From TMP-7 sp038212445 (GTDB lineage Bacteria; Acidobacteriota; Terriglobia; Bryobacterales; Bryobacteraceae): 64,000 bases of DNA. Of the stretch, positions 49,264 to 58,901 are shown piece after piece. The stretch is taken from contig JBBQUM010000017.1 in NCBI GenBank assembly GCA_038212445.1, forward strand, positions 1-64,000, read 5' to 3'. Under the pieces are notes generated by a model that was not told the origin of the DNA, ran no database searches, and worked only from the letters and a program-made list of their open reading frames with translations. Positions within the stretch are counted from its first letter, which is position 1. Each line of letters begins with the position of its first letter. The position numbers and the translations under genes are program-made.

Positions 49264-50535
49264 TTGCCTGTCGCGGCGGAAGGACTACCTCTGAAATACC
49301 GGAATCGGGTGCTGGGGCTGCTAGCCCTTCTACTGGTCATCACCTACCTCGACCGCGTCTGTATTTCAGTAGCCGGGCCTCGCATGCAGGAAGCCTTGAA
49401 TATCGGCCCTGTAGCATGGGGCTGGGTGACTGGCGTCTTCGCGATCTCATACGCGGCTTTCGAGATTCCCAGTGGCATCATGGGCGACCGCATAGGGCCG
49501 CGCCGGGTGCTGACTCGGATTGTCCTCTGGTGGTCCGGTTTCACGGCACTCACGGGCTTGGTGTCGGGTTATTATCCGCTCCTGGTGACACGATTTCTCT
49601 TCGGAGCGGGAGAGGCGGGCGCTTACCCCAACGCGTCGGTTGTGGTCTCGCGCTGGTTTCCTATCGAAGAGCGGGGCCGCGCCTTCGGGATTAGCATGAT
49701 GGCCGCGCAGCTGGGAGGCGCGATTGCTCCTCTGCTGGTGGTGCCCATACAGGCGCATTACGGATGGCGGGCTTCCTTTTACCTGTTCGGGATCTTAGGC
49801 GTTCTGTGGAGCGCGATCTGGTACGGATGGTTTCGTGATTCCCCTGCTGAGAAGGAGGGTGTGAGCCAGACCGAGTTGAATGAGACACGCCGCCTGGGTG
49901 CGAGAACACACCATCAGCTGCCGTGGAGCATCGCGATTCGCTCCAGGAATTTCTGGACCGTGATGGCAGTCGCCCTCTGTTACGTGTACACGTTCTACTT
50001 TTTCCAATCGTGGTTCCACACCTATCTGGTGAAGGCACGCGGTTACAGCGAGAAGGATCTGTTGCTAACCTCGCTGCCATTTCTGGTGGCCGCCAGTGCG
50101 AACTTCGCCGGCGGACTGCTGAGTAACGCGCTGGTCACTCGAATCGGGCTGAGGTGGGGCCGGTGCTCCATCGGCGTTGTCAGCCTGGCGATTTCGGCAC
50201 TCTGTGCGTTTGCGGTAATGTTCACGGATAACCCGGCCGGCGCGATGATCCTGCTGTCGTTGGTGTACGCCGGAATCACGTTTCAGCAGCCGATCATGTT
50301 CGCGGTCTGTCTGGACATCGGCGGGCATCACGCCGGCGCGATGGTCGGTGCCATGAACTGTGCCGCACAGGTTGGGTCGTTCATCTCATCTCTGGCTTTT
50401 GGCTACCTCGTCGATCGCTCCGGCAACTACAAGGCGCCTTTCGTACCCATGGCCGCACTGTTGGCGACCGGGGCGCTCCTCTGGCTGAAGGTGGACCCCA
50501 CACAGCCGTTGACCGGAACGCCACCGATCGACTAG
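49264..50535 (+). CDS. MFS transporter, anion:cation symporter (ACS/ExuT-like) family
   Basis: A 423-residue inner-membrane transporter with twelve predicted helices. Family marks include the helix 1 motif LVITYLDRVCISVAGPRMQE, the loop 2-3 motif GDRIGPRRVLTRIV, GAGEAGAYPNASVVVSRWFP and SMMAAQLGGAIAPLLVVPIQ. These are typical of organic-anion symporters for hexuronates, glucarate or phthalate-like acids; the substrate cannot be chosen. TTG 49264 is the furthest start in this frame; a later start near the first helix is possible and ribosome-site evidence is weak. It lies in the same direction as, and 39 bp after, the AbgB-like gene. Confidence 0.9.
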   Translation: MPVAAEGLPLKYRNRVLGLLALLLVITYLDRVCISVAGPRMQEALNIGPVAWGWVTGVFAISYAAFEIPSGIMGDRIGPRRVLTRIVLWWSGFTALTGLVSGYYPLLVTRFLFGAGEAGAYPNASVVVSRWFPIEERGRAFGISMMAAQLGGAIAPLLVVPIQAHYGWRASFYLFGILGVLWSAIWYGWFRDSPAEKEGVSQTELNETRRLGARTHHQLPWSIAIRSRNFWTVMAVALCYVYTFYFFQSWFHTYLVKARGYSEKDLLLTSLPFLVAASANFAGGLLSNALVTRIGLRWGRCSIGVVSLAISALCAFAVMFTDNPAGAMILLSLVYAGITFQQPIMFAVCLDIGGHHAGAMVGAMNCAAQVGSFISSLAFGYLVDRSGNYKAPFVPMAALLATGALLWLKVDPTQPLTGTPPID

Positions 50536-50548
50536 CAGATCCGCTCGC

Positions 50549-52072
50549 TCAAAGCGAACGGAGGAAGTCGAGTATCGACTGCTTATCCGAGGCCGGGAGA
50601 GCATTGAACTTTTGAATGACGGCGGTGGCTTCAGACCGGGGATAGCTCGTGCGATCCCCTTCGCCATTGTCCTCGCCGGGAGCGGAGGCATGCGCCTTGA
50701 TAGCCGTTAGCAAGTCGGATGTCCTTCCGTCATGCAGGAAGAAAATGCGCTGTCCAACGCCCCACAGCGGTGTAGTGCGGAACATGTCGCCCTGGGCCAG
50801 TCCCTGGGTGATGTTGTCGGCGAGGCCGGATCCCATATGGTGGATCAGCAAGTCTGAATAGAGACTAGCCTGCAAATCCTGGAGAGCTTCGGTCTCATGC
50901 CGCGGACCGGTAACCATCGACGGCGTGTGACAGGCGAAACATCCGATGCCGGGGCTAGCGGTCCCGGTTCCGAATAGCTGCTGCCCGCGGAGAGCGCTGG
51001 CTGAGAACGAGACCGGCTGCGGAGGCGCAAGTTGACGCATGAAGATTGCGAACTCCAGCCAGTCGGGCAGCATGTGCATGGGGTTGTTGAAGCCCTCGTT
51101 GCGGGAGTCGCTCTGGTCCACCCGCGTAATGTCGTTCGGTTCGTTCTTCCCGACGGCACATTCAGGTGTCTCGTCGGTGCTGGTGGGAAACAGATCATTG
51201 GTGACTCCCATTTCGACGTTGTAGGCCTCAGAGGCAAAGATCACCAGCGACTTGTTCTGCGCCTTCCATCCGAAGCGGCTAATCGTGCCATCGTTACCGC
51301 TGCGATTGGGCGTCCCCTGAATTCCCAGCTGGGCCCGTAAAGCCGCGGTGGATGCCAGAGTCTTCAATATTGTCGAATCCTGAATAGCCTCGATCAGCCC
51401 CAGGCCGAACAACTGCAGCGGGATGCGGAAAGACAGATTGCCCTTCCGAAACTGTGTCTCAAAATCAGGCTGAGGCAGAACGGCGGCCGTACACCCCGGT
51501 GAACCGCTGTCCGACCTCCCGACCACGGTGAACAGCTGGTGAACTCCTCCATCCGGCGTGCCATCGGGTTTCTTCTGAAATCGCACTTCGCGAATCGGTC
51601 CGTACTGGGTAAGGAAGGACGGAACGTGATTCTGACCACCCTTGCGATGGGGAATCAGATCGAACATCGGGTTTTCGGGTTTCCTCTGGCGGCTAGGTGG
51701 ATCCTGTGGATTCGGCACTAGAAATCCGCCCGAACCCCCAATCGCCGGCTGTTGATGACAGACGGAGCACTGGTCGCCATTGAAACGCGAACCCAGGCCT
51801 GATGAGTTGGTGAGCGTAACGAGATTGGGATCCTCGCCCGTATGCGAACCCAGAATCACGTCACTACATGTGTCACAGACCGCCTCAAGTTGGACCATGC
51901 GCGCTTTGCCCTCTTCAAAAAGCGCCAACTCGTTGGGTTGCAGCTTGGAGATGGGCGCTCCGGCGCCGGGCGGTCCGGTGCGGACTCCAGAGTCCTTCTG
52001 CGCAAGACAAAATGCGGCCAGTGAGAGCAGCGCGATTGGGACGCGGCGCAGTTGATTGAAACGTATGGTCAT
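50549..52072 (-). CDS. di-haem DUF1111 protein (putative thiol oxidoreductase family)
   Basis: A 507-residue exported c-type cytochrome. After a signal peptide (VPIALLSLAAFCLAQ) it carries CSVCH at 102 and CFACH at about 378, each the start of a haem domain, plus an extra CDTC near 66. The blocks TPLWGVGQRIFFLHDGR and ILDFLRSL at the end are typical of DUF1111 proteins, related to the di-haem peroxidase fold. Reactions of the family are not established. GGAGG lies six bases before ATG 52072. The 3' end is 13 bp from the convergent MFS gene. Confidence 0.9.
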   Translation of the reverse strand: MTIRFNQLRRVPIALLSLAAFCLAQKDSGVRTGPPGAGAPISKLQPNELALFEEGKARMVQLEAVCDTCSDVILGSHTGEDPNLVTLTNSSGLGSRFNGDQCSVCHQQPAIGGSGGFLVPNPQDPPSRQRKPENPMFDLIPHRKGGQNHVPSFLTQYGPIREVRFQKKPDGTPDGGVHQLFTVVGRSDSGSPGCTAAVLPQPDFETQFRKGNLSFRIPLQLFGLGLIEAIQDSTILKTLASTAALRAQLGIQGTPNRSGNDGTISRFGWKAQNKSLVIFASEAYNVEMGVTNDLFPTSTDETPECAVGKNEPNDITRVDQSDSRNEGFNNPMHMLPDWLEFAIFMRQLAPPQPVSFSASALRGQQLFGTGTASPGIGCFACHTPSMVTGPRHETEALQDLQASLYSDLLIHHMGSGLADNITQGLAQGDMFRTTPLWGVGQRIFFLHDGRTSDLLTAIKAHASAPGEDNGEGDRTSYPRSEATAVIQKFNALPASDKQSILDFLRSL

Positions 52073-52138
52073 GCAATTCCTCCGTTAACGTTGGCTATCA
52101 GGGAATGCGCAGGACGGGAGAAGAATTGGCAGAAATAA

Positions 52139-52720
52139 CTAAGTTTTTGCGCGAAGCGGATCAAGATCACGGCGGAGACACGCGAGGGCATAGCGAATTT
52201 CGTGACGGATTACGTTTACTGATTCATTGAGGGCGGAGGCAGTTTCTTCGGCGGTCATGCCGGCAAAGAAGCGCATTTCGACTAGAGTCAGGAGTCGGGG
52301 ATCCTGCTCGCCGAGACGCTCGAGCACCTCGTTGATCGCCAACAGGTCGACCGCTGGACGACCGGGTTCCTCGTCCAGTTCCTCGAGCGAGACCTGCAAA
52401 CCGCTGCCGCGCTTCAGGGCTAGGCGCCGGCGAGTGTGGTCAACCAGCACCTGGCGCATCACGCGGGAGACGATGCCAAGGAAGTGAGCGCGGTCATTGA
52501 ACGTTGGCGTGGAACTTCCAAATAACCGGAGAAACGCTTCGTTGATGAGTGCGGTGGGTTGAAGGGTAACGCTCGCGCGTTCTCGCTGCATCTGGTCTGC
52601 GGCAAGCCGGTGCAGTTCGCGATACACCAGCGGCACCAGGGCATCGAGCGCGGTGCGGTCGCCCTCACGGATGCGATGCAGGAGGAGTGTGATGTCGGAA
52701 CCGGGCTGGGGGGATGACAC
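52139..52720 (-). CDS. ECF-type RNA polymerase sigma factor (acidobacterial/planctomycete group)
   Basis: A 193-residue sigma factor with region 2 (LVPLVYRELHRLAADQMQRE, then INEAFLRLFG and FLGIVSRVMRQVLVDHTRRR) and region 4 (RLLTLVEMRFFAGMTAEETA, then NVIRHEIRYALACLRRDL). The ALINEAFLRL block and length match the group often genetically linked to Ser/Thr kinases. The GTG at 52720 lies two bases after the stop of the kinase gene, so the two are almost certainly co-transcribed and the sigma may be controlled by the kinase; no anti-sigma gene is present. Confidence 0.92.
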   Translation of the reverse strand: MSSPQPGSDITLLLHRIREGDRTALDALVPLVYRELHRLAADQMQRERASVTLQPTALINEAFLRLFGSSTPTFNDRAHFLGIVSRVMRQVLVDHTRRRLALKRGSGLQVSLEELDEEPGRPAVDLLAINEVLERLGEQDPRLLTLVEMRFFAGMTAEETASALNESVNVIRHEIRYALACLRRDLDPLRAKT

Positions 52721-52722
52721 AG

Positions 52723-55302
52723 CTATGGATGCCTCCCGACGCTCGCTGAAGGGTCTGGGACCGCCAAGTCGCGAGCTACCTGACGGAGTTTACCCAGATC
52801 GCTAATCGATTTCTCCATAGCCGGGTCCCGGTGAATGAGACCGGCGGCAACCTGGAGACCCTCACTGCAAAGATCGCGGGCAGCAGCGGTTTGTCCAAAA
52901 TGGCGCTTTACGATGGCCTGATCGGCAAGAGCAGAGACCTTCATGTCGAGTGCCACCGCATCGGCGCCGTCGCTGCGCAGGTAGTCATTGATATAGGTGA
53001 GTGCCTCCGCCAGCGTTTGCGCAGCTTCGGCCCAGACAGCGTGATCCAGTTGCATGTCTCCGAGGAGGGTGCGATTGATGAATCTCATTCGCTGAAAGCG
53101 ATGGTTACTCGGATCGCGCCGCAGGAGATCATCTAAAATTTCCCCCGACTTGCGAATGAACTGCTCGGCCTCGGCCGGGTGGCGGGCATGATTCAGTGCG
53201 TCGGCCAATCGAGACGCCAACACCGAGGCCGTGTCGGCCTCATCGCTCTGGCGCGGGTTCAGCCGCCGGTTCTCATCCGCCAAAGCGAACGCCTGACGAG
53301 CGTTGTCGACGGCCTGAGCCCATAAGGCCGGAGTCTTTTCAGCGAGAAGGCTAAATCCCGCACTGCGAGTGCTGTCAGCCATTGCGTACATATTCCGCCA
53401 ACGCGCGTTGCCGGGATGCCGATCGACCAGCCGTTCAAGGATTTGGGCGGCTATGGCCCCGTAATCGCGCGCACCTTCGCCGTCGCGCATGCTGATACAG
53501 ATTCCGCCCAGGAAGTGAACGACACGAGCGTGTTCGTAGGCGAGGACGTCGTCGTCCGGATGAAGTTGAGCGATCCGCTTGCTCGAATCGGCGGCTTCGA
53601 TCATTACCCGGCGTGCGTCGGTGAAGCGTCCAGCCGATTGGAGATTGACTCCATGTGTGGACAGCGCCATCGAGAGAGCCCGCTGCGCTTGGGGATCTTG
53701 GGGTGCCTGCGCGAGCCAAGCGCGGGCGTTAGTCACCGCTTCGGTGCTGAGCGGTAGAGTGCTGTTGACGTCGTAGGTGCCCTGGCGGTAGCGTGCCAGA
53801 TCCGTGAGCGCGCGTATGAACAGGAACCGGTCTGCCGCCGATCCGCAACAGTCGGCTTTCAGGCTGCGAAGCAGTGCCACCGCCTGCTCGTTATCCCGGA
53901 CGGCGGCAGCGCTTTGGGCGGCATTAACTTCCACCCGGCTTAATAAGTAACGTGACTCCGCCAACTCGCGCTTCAGCCTAACGTCGCCGCTATTGTCTTG
54001 AGCCAGGCTCTCCAAGTATTTTCTGGCCGTGGCTGCTACCATCTGGCGCGCCTCCAAGGTGCCGGGAACATCACGGATGGAATTCTCGAAATCGAAGATG
54101 AATCGGTTCGACAGCTCTCGGACCTGGTCGAAGCGCTGCTGTGCGCGCCTCGCCTCATAAACAGAGACGCCGGCGGCCCCGAGGATCGCCAGAACTGCCA
54201 GGGCGGCTCCTGCAGTGGCCATCGCGTGGCGCTGAACAAATCGGCGCGTGCGGTATTGCCAGCCGAATGACGTCGCTATCACCGGACGCCGGTCGAGATA
54301 CCGGCTGACATCGTCGGCCAGTTCACGAGCGGAATGATACCGCCGCGCGGGCTCAGGATGGAGGGCCTTGAGCAAGATGTTCTCGAGGTCGCCTTTGAGC
54401 GCAGGGCGGTGCTGGCTAGGCCGGTCCGGTCCGATTTCGCAGATTGCCCGCTGTAACTCGAAAGGCGACACGCCTTCTACCGCGTGAGGGGCGCGTCCGG
54501 CGAGCAGTTGATAAAGCAGTGCTCCGAGTCCGTAGACATCGGTTGCCGTGGTGATTTCAAGGTTGAGCACCTGCTCCGGGCTGGCAAAGGCCGGTGTAAG
54601 GACGAGGGTTCGGGTAGCACCTTCGACGCCGTCGCCAATGGCCTTGGCAACTCCGAAATCCAGCAACTTCGGCGTTCCTTCAGCTGTCACCATCACATTG
54701 GACGGCTTGAGATCCCGGTGAATGATCAGCTTGCGATGTGCATGCTCAACAGCGTCGCAGAGCGGAAGAAAAATCCGCAGACGCTCAGCGATTCCAAGCT
54801 GGCGCTGTTCGCAATAGTGGTCGAGGCGAAGGCCGTCGACGTATTCCATGACCAGGTAGGGCAGACCGTCCTCGCGGGTGCCGCCGTCCAGCAGTTGAGC
54901 GATATTCGGATGGATCAGGCCGGCCAGGATTTGGCGCTCGCGCCGGAATCGCTCCATAGCCGCGGGATGAAGCCAGGCACGTTCGACGATTTTAATCGCC
55001 ACCATCTGGCGCAACTCACCATCCACACGTTCAGCTTTGAAGACAACACCCATGCCTCCCTGGCCAAGCAGTTCGCTCAGCTGATAGGCGCCGAACCGCT
55101 GTCCCGCAAGGGTGGACGGCGGAACCTCGTTCGCAATCGCTTGATCGAGAAAAGTCTCGCCACCGGAATCGTGACGAAGCAGTGTCAGAACGGCGTCGCG
55201 CACCTCCGTGGAGGCGCCGCTACCTTCGAGGAAATCTAGCCTTCTGGCCGGTTCAATTTCAATTGCGCGAAAAAAGAGCCGGCGGATTTCTTGCGCGTTC
55301 AC
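52723..55302 (-). CDS. transmembrane serine/threonine protein kinase with C-terminal TPRs
   Basis: An 859-residue Hanks-type kinase. A short N-terminal helical domain (1-70) leads to the kinase domain, with glycine loop LGQGGMGVVFKAE (79-91), Lys104 in VAIKIVE, IHRDLKPSNVMV (Asp197), LLDFGVAK (Asp215) and FASPEQVLN. A single membrane helix (about 361-383, TAGAALAVLAILGAAGVSVY) separates it from a roughly 470-residue helical TPR-like region. The kinase is inside the cell and the TPR region should be periplasmic, as in PknB-like receptors. Acidobacteria carry many such kinases. The ECF sigma gene starts 2 bp after its stop, suggesting a signalling pair. Confidence 0.93.
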   Translation of the reverse strand: MNAQEIRRLFFRAIEIEPARRLDFLEGSGASTEVRDAVLTLLRHDSGGETFLDQAIANEVPPSTLAGQRFGAYQLSELLGQGGMGVVFKAERVDGELRQMVAIKIVERAWLHPAAMERFRRERQILAGLIHPNIAQLLDGGTREDGLPYLVMEYVDGLRLDHYCEQRQLGIAERLRIFLPLCDAVEHAHRKLIIHRDLKPSNVMVTAEGTPKLLDFGVAKAIGDGVEGATRTLVLTPAFASPEQVLNLEITTATDVYGLGALLYQLLAGRAPHAVEGVSPFELQRAICEIGPDRPSQHRPALKGDLENILLKALHPEPARRYHSARELADDVSRYLDRRPVIATSFGWQYRTRRFVQRHAMATAGAALAVLAILGAAGVSVYEARRAQQRFDQVRELSNRFIFDFENSIRDVPGTLEARQMVAATARKYLESLAQDNSGDVRLKRELAESRYLLSRVEVNAAQSAAAVRDNEQAVALLRSLKADCCGSAADRFLFIRALTDLARYRQGTYDVNSTLPLSTEAVTNARAWLAQAPQDPQAQRALSMALSTHGVNLQSAGRFTDARRVMIEAADSSKRIAQLHPDDDVLAYEHARVVHFLGGICISMRDGEGARDYGAIAAQILERLVDRHPGNARWRNMYAMADSTRSAGFSLLAEKTPALWAQAVDNARQAFALADENRRLNPRQSDEADTASVLASRLADALNHARHPAEAEQFIRKSGEILDDLLRRDPSNHRFQRMRFINRTLLGDMQLDHAVWAEAAQTLAEALTYINDYLRSDGADAVALDMKVSALADQAIVKRHFGQTAAARDLCSEGLQVAAGLIHRDPAMEKSISDLGKLRQVARDLAVPDPSASVGRHP

Positions 55303-55407
55303 TCCCCATCCCCGTTCCCATCAGTATAGCCTCCGGGCCATGCCACTCTCGCTCGCATTGCACGGTTAAAGCCGTAACAGAATGCGGCGCGTCTGCATCT
55401 TGTCACT

Positions 55408-58400
55408 GTGAGCTCCCATGTTATTCTTCCCCTCGTAGAGGTTACCCCTATCAATCACAAAGCGGCGAGCGTTGTTGTTGATGGAATCGACTGCGTAGCG
55501 GCCTCTGGCGAGCTGCTCGTCGATGTCATTAACCGCTCCGGCCAACCCCTTCCCCAAGTCTGCTATCACAAACAATTGGGGCCGATTCAGACCTGCGATA
55601 CGTGCCTGGTGGAGGTGGACGGCAAGTTGGTCCGGGCTTGCGCGACGCAGGTATCCGGCGACATGAACGTGCTCACGGAATCGAAGCGCGCCAAGGACGC
55701 CCAGCGGGAAGCGTTTGACCGCATTCTCGGCAATCATCTTCTCTACTGCACGGTCTGTGACAACAACAACGGCAACTGCACCGTGCACAATACCACCGGG
55801 ATGCTGAAGGTGGACCATCAACAGATTCCCTTTCAGCCGAAGCCGTATGCGGTGGACAATTCGAATTCCTTTTACCGCTACGATCCTGACCAGTGCATTC
55901 TCTGCGGGCGTTGCGTGGAGGCCTGCCAGAATCTGCAGGTGAACGAGACGCTCACCATCTGTTGGGAGGACAAGCACCCCCGCGTGCTGTGGGACGGCGG
56001 CATGGAGATTGCGGGTTCCAGTTGTGTCTCCTGTGGCCACTGCGTCTCTGTTTGTCCCTGCAACGCGCTTATGGAAAAGTCCATGCTGGGCCACGCCGGA
56101 TACCTCACGTCGCTGCCTGTTCCGGCGCTGAACAGCATGATCGACTTCGTCAAAGGGCTCGAGCCCGAAACCGGCTTTGAGCCATTGATGGCGGTGTCGC
56201 AGTCGGAAGCCGCCATGCGCGAGGAGCGCGTGCGCCGGACCAAAACGGTGTGCACCTACTGTGGCGTGGGCTGCTCGTTCGAGATGTGGACAAAGGACCG
56301 GCACATTCTGAAAGTGGAGCCATTTGAGGGTCCCGCCAACGGTGTGTCGACTTGCGTAAAAGGGAAGTTCGGCTGGGACTACGTCAATAGCGACGACCGC
56401 ATCACGCAGCCGTTGATTCGCGAGAATGGGAAATTTCGGGAAGCCAGTTGGGATGAAGCGCTAACTCTCATCGCCGCCAAGTTCGCGCAACTTAAGCGGG
56501 ACCACGGTCCCGACTCCATGGCCTTCATCACGTCCTCGAAGGGCACTAACGAGGAGAGCTATCTACTCCAGAAATTCGCCCGCGCCGTAATCGGCACGAA
56601 CAACATCGACAACTGTTCGCGCTACTGCCAGACGCCGGCAACCAAGGGGCTGTCACGCACCGTTGGCTATGGCGGCGACTCGGGGTCGATTCGCGACCTG
56701 GAACAGGCGGGCCTGATCATCATCGTAGGCAGCAATACCGCCGAGGCGCATCCGGTTATCGCCACACGCATCAAACGAGCTCACAAGCTTCGCGGACAGC
56801 GCCTGATTGTCGCTGATCTACGCAAGAACGAGATGGCCGAGCGGGCCGATATCCACCTTCATCCCAAGCCGGGCACTGACATGGTCTGGATCTCCGCTGT
56901 GACGCGGCACCTGATTGAGACCGGACGCGCGCGGATGGACTTCATTGAGAAGCGCGTGAACGGATTCGACGAGTACCGGAAGAGCCTCGAGCCCTTCACG
57001 CTGGACTTCGCCGAGAAAACCACCGGGATTCCGGTCGAAACCTTGAAAACCGTCGCGGACGAGATCGCAAAGGCGGACGGCGTTTGTTTCGTCTGGGCAA
57101 TGGGCGTGACACAGCACTGCGGCGGCTCAGACACGTCGACGTCTATGTCGAATCTGCTGTTGGCGACAGGTAACTACGGCCGCCCCGGCGCTGGTGCATT
57201 CCCGATGCGGGGCCACAACAACGTGCAGGGCGCGAGCGACTTTGGATCCATGCCCGATCTGCTGCCCGGCTACCAGAAGGTGGACGATGCGGATGCCCGG
57301 GCGCGCGTCGAGAGTGTCTGGAAAACGAAGATCCCTACTACGAAGGGACTCAATAACCATGAGATGATCCGGGCCATAGACGATGGAAAGTTAAAGTCGA
57401 TGTTCATCATCGGCGAGGACACCATCACCTCGGATGCGAATCTGTTTGTCACTGAGGCCGCTCTTAGCAAAATCGAGTTCTTTGTTGTGATGGATCTCTT
57501 CTTCACCAAGACCTGCCACTTTGCCGACGTGGTCTTGCCGGGGTGCCCGAGCGTGGAAAAAGAGGGTACGTTCACCAATACCGAGAGACGAATCCAGCGA
57601 CTCTACAAGGTATTCGAACCCCTCGGGGAAGCCCGGCCGGATTGGACCATCATTCGCGATCTTGCCAACCGACTGGGAGCGGGATGGGAATATGATCATC
57701 CCTCAGAGATTATGGACGAAGCGGCCAAGGCCGTTCCTATATTCGCCGGCGTCCGGTACCACCGTCTCACCGGCTATCACTCACTACAATGGCCGGTAGC
57801 CGAGGATGGAAGTGATCAACCGCTGCTCTATACCAAGTCATTTCCTTTCCCGGATGGCAAAGCGAAGTTTTTTCCGATGGAGTGGATCGAACCCTCGGAG
57901 CAGCCCGATGCTGAATACAACCTGCACGTGAATAACGGTCGAGTGCTGGAGCATTTCGAGGTGGGCAATATGACCTACCGGGTACCTGGGATCCGTAAGG
58001 ATCTGCCGGACACGTTCCTGGAAATTTCCCCGGAACTGGCAGCCCAGCATGGGATTGCCGACGGTCGCCATGTACGCTTGGAATCACGCCATGGCTGGTT
58101 GATTGTGCGCGCCGTGGTGACGGATCGAGTGCAAGGTAATGAGCTCTACATGGCCATGAATACCTTGGAGTATCCGGTCAATCGCCTGTCGGGCAGCAAT
58201 ACGGACCGGGCGACAGACACGCCTGCGTATAAAGAGATCGCGGTCCGAATGAGTGTCCTGCCGGAGAAGGGCGAGAGTCCTATACCCAGACGGAACTTCC
58301 GCTTTGGACAGAGAACTCCACAGAACGGGGTGGAGGTTGAGCGCAAATGGCGCAGGCCGGATTACCGGCTTCCCGGCACTCCGCTCGTTCAGATCCGCAA

Positions 58401-58419
58401 TGCAGGCTCGGTGGAATAG
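55408..58419 (+). CDS. ForC-like formate dehydrogenase catalytic subunit (Mo/W-bisMGD, Fe-S)
   Basis: A 1003-residue cytoplasmic-type subunit without a Tat signal. It has a [2Fe-2S] site (Cys52, 63, 66, 78), a NuoG-type His-Cys3 cluster (His110, Cys114, 117, 124), two [4Fe-4S] ferredoxin motifs (Cys163-173 and Cys206-216), a further cluster before the Mo domain (Cys282, 285, 289, 316) and the molybdopterin domains. The probable active Cys is 407 in NCSRYCQTPATKGL. Canonical formate dehydrogenases have His after this Cys; here it is Gln. The sequence matches Bacillus YjgC/YrhE (ForC of the menaquinone-linked ForCE enzyme), and a DUF1641 gene follows as there. The GTG start has no strong ribosome site. 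Confidence 0.9.
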   Translation: MSSHVILPLVEVTPINHKAASVVVDGIDCVAASGELLVDVINRSGQPLPQVCYHKQLGPIQTCDTCLVEVDGKLVRACATQVSGDMNVLTESKRAKDAQREAFDRILGNHLLYCTVCDNNNGNCTVHNTTGMLKVDHQQIPFQPKPYAVDNSNSFYRYDPDQCILCGRCVEACQNLQVNETLTICWEDKHPRVLWDGGMEIAGSSCVSCGHCVSVCPCNALMEKSMLGHAGYLTSLPVPALNSMIDFVKGLEPETGFEPLMAVSQSEAAMREERVRRTKTVCTYCGVGCSFEMWTKDRHILKVEPFEGPANGVSTCVKGKFGWDYVNSDDRITQPLIRENGKFREASWDEALTLIAAKFAQLKRDHGPDSMAFITSSKGTNEESYLLQKFARAVIGTNNIDNCSRYCQTPATKGLSRTVGYGGDSGSIRDLEQAGLIIIVGSNTAEAHPVIATRIKRAHKLRGQRLIVADLRKNEMAERADIHLHPKPGTDMVWISAVTRHLIETGRARMDFIEKRVNGFDEYRKSLEPFTLDFAEKTTGIPVETLKTVADEIAKADGVCFVWAMGVTQHCGGSDTSTSMSNLLLATGNYGRPGAGAFPMRGHNNVQGASDFGSMPDLLPGYQKVDDADARARVESVWKTKIPTTKGLNNHEMIRAIDDGKLKSMFIIGEDTITSDANLFVTEAALSKIEFFVVMDLFFTKTCHFADVVLPGCPSVEKEGTFTNTERRIQRLYKVFEPLGEARPDWTIIRDLANRLGAGWEYDHPSEIMDEAAKAVPIFAGVRYHRLTGYHSLQWPVAEDGSDQPLLYTKSFPFPDGKAKFFPMEWIEPSEQPDAEYNLHVNNGRVLEHFEVGNMTYRVPGIRKDLPDTFLEISPELAAQHGIADGRHVRLESRHGWLIVRAVVTDRVQGNELYMAMNTLEYPVNRLSGSNTDRATDTPAYKEIAVRMSVLPEKGESPIPRRNFRFGQRTPQNGVEVERKWRRPDYRLPGTPLVQIRNAGSVE

Positions 58420-58427
58420 AGGAAAAC

Positions 58428-58898
58428 ATGGCAGCTCCGCTTAAGCTCGAATCAAAACCGCCATATCCGGCTGAAGAGATCCGCCTGCGTCTGGAACGTG
58501 CACCGGTTGAGCATGCCGACGCCGTACTGGCTTTCTACGAACTGCTGCAACTAGCGCATGACCGGGGCATCATCGACATTATGCGAGGCGCCATCGGACG
58601 CGGCGACACGGTAGTGATCAAGTTGGCGGAATTTGCCAGCAATCCCGAATCGCTGACATTGATGCGCAACCTGATCTCGCTTGCCCGGATCGCCTCGAGC
58701 TTCGACCCCGAGGTGCTGAGTGCGCTGGCAAAGGAACTCGGGAAACAGCGGGAACGGTCGGGTCCCGCCGATTCGGCAGGGTTATTTCCAGCACTGCGAC
58801 GTTTGGCGAGCAAGGACACTCTGCGTGTTGTGGCAGCCTCGGCTGCATTTGTCGGCGCGTTTGGACGGGCGCTGGCGGCGTCGCGGAAGGCGCGGTAG
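58428..58898 (+). CDS. DUF1641 protein, ForE-like partner of the formate dehydrogenase
   Basis: A 156-residue protein with the DUF1641 core LLQLAHDRGIIDIMRGAIGR followed by GDTVVIKLAEFASNPESLTL and a LISLARIASSFDPE helix. In Bacillus the equivalent YjgD/YrhD protein (ForE) forms a complex with the ForC subunit and connects it to menaquinone. The C-terminus ends with a weakly hydrophobic ASAAFVGAFGRALAA stretch that could contact the membrane. GAGGA lies upstream of ATG 58428, and the gene follows the large subunit by 8 bp, so co-expression is clear. The function as electron-transfer partner is inferred from Bacillus. Confidence 0.88.
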   Translation: MAAPLKLESKPPYPAEEIRLRLERAPVEHADAVLAFYELLQLAHDRGIIDIMRGAIGRGDTVVIKLAEFASNPESLTLMRNLISLARIASSFDPEVLSALAKELGKQRERSGPADSAGLFPALRRLASKDTLRVVAASAAFVGAFGRALAASRKAR

Positions 58899-58901
58899 CA
58901 G

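Noticed and set aside
55408..58419. Selenocysteine at the formate dehydrogenase active site
   Set aside because: The active-site codon encodes Cys407 and the frame has no internal stop.
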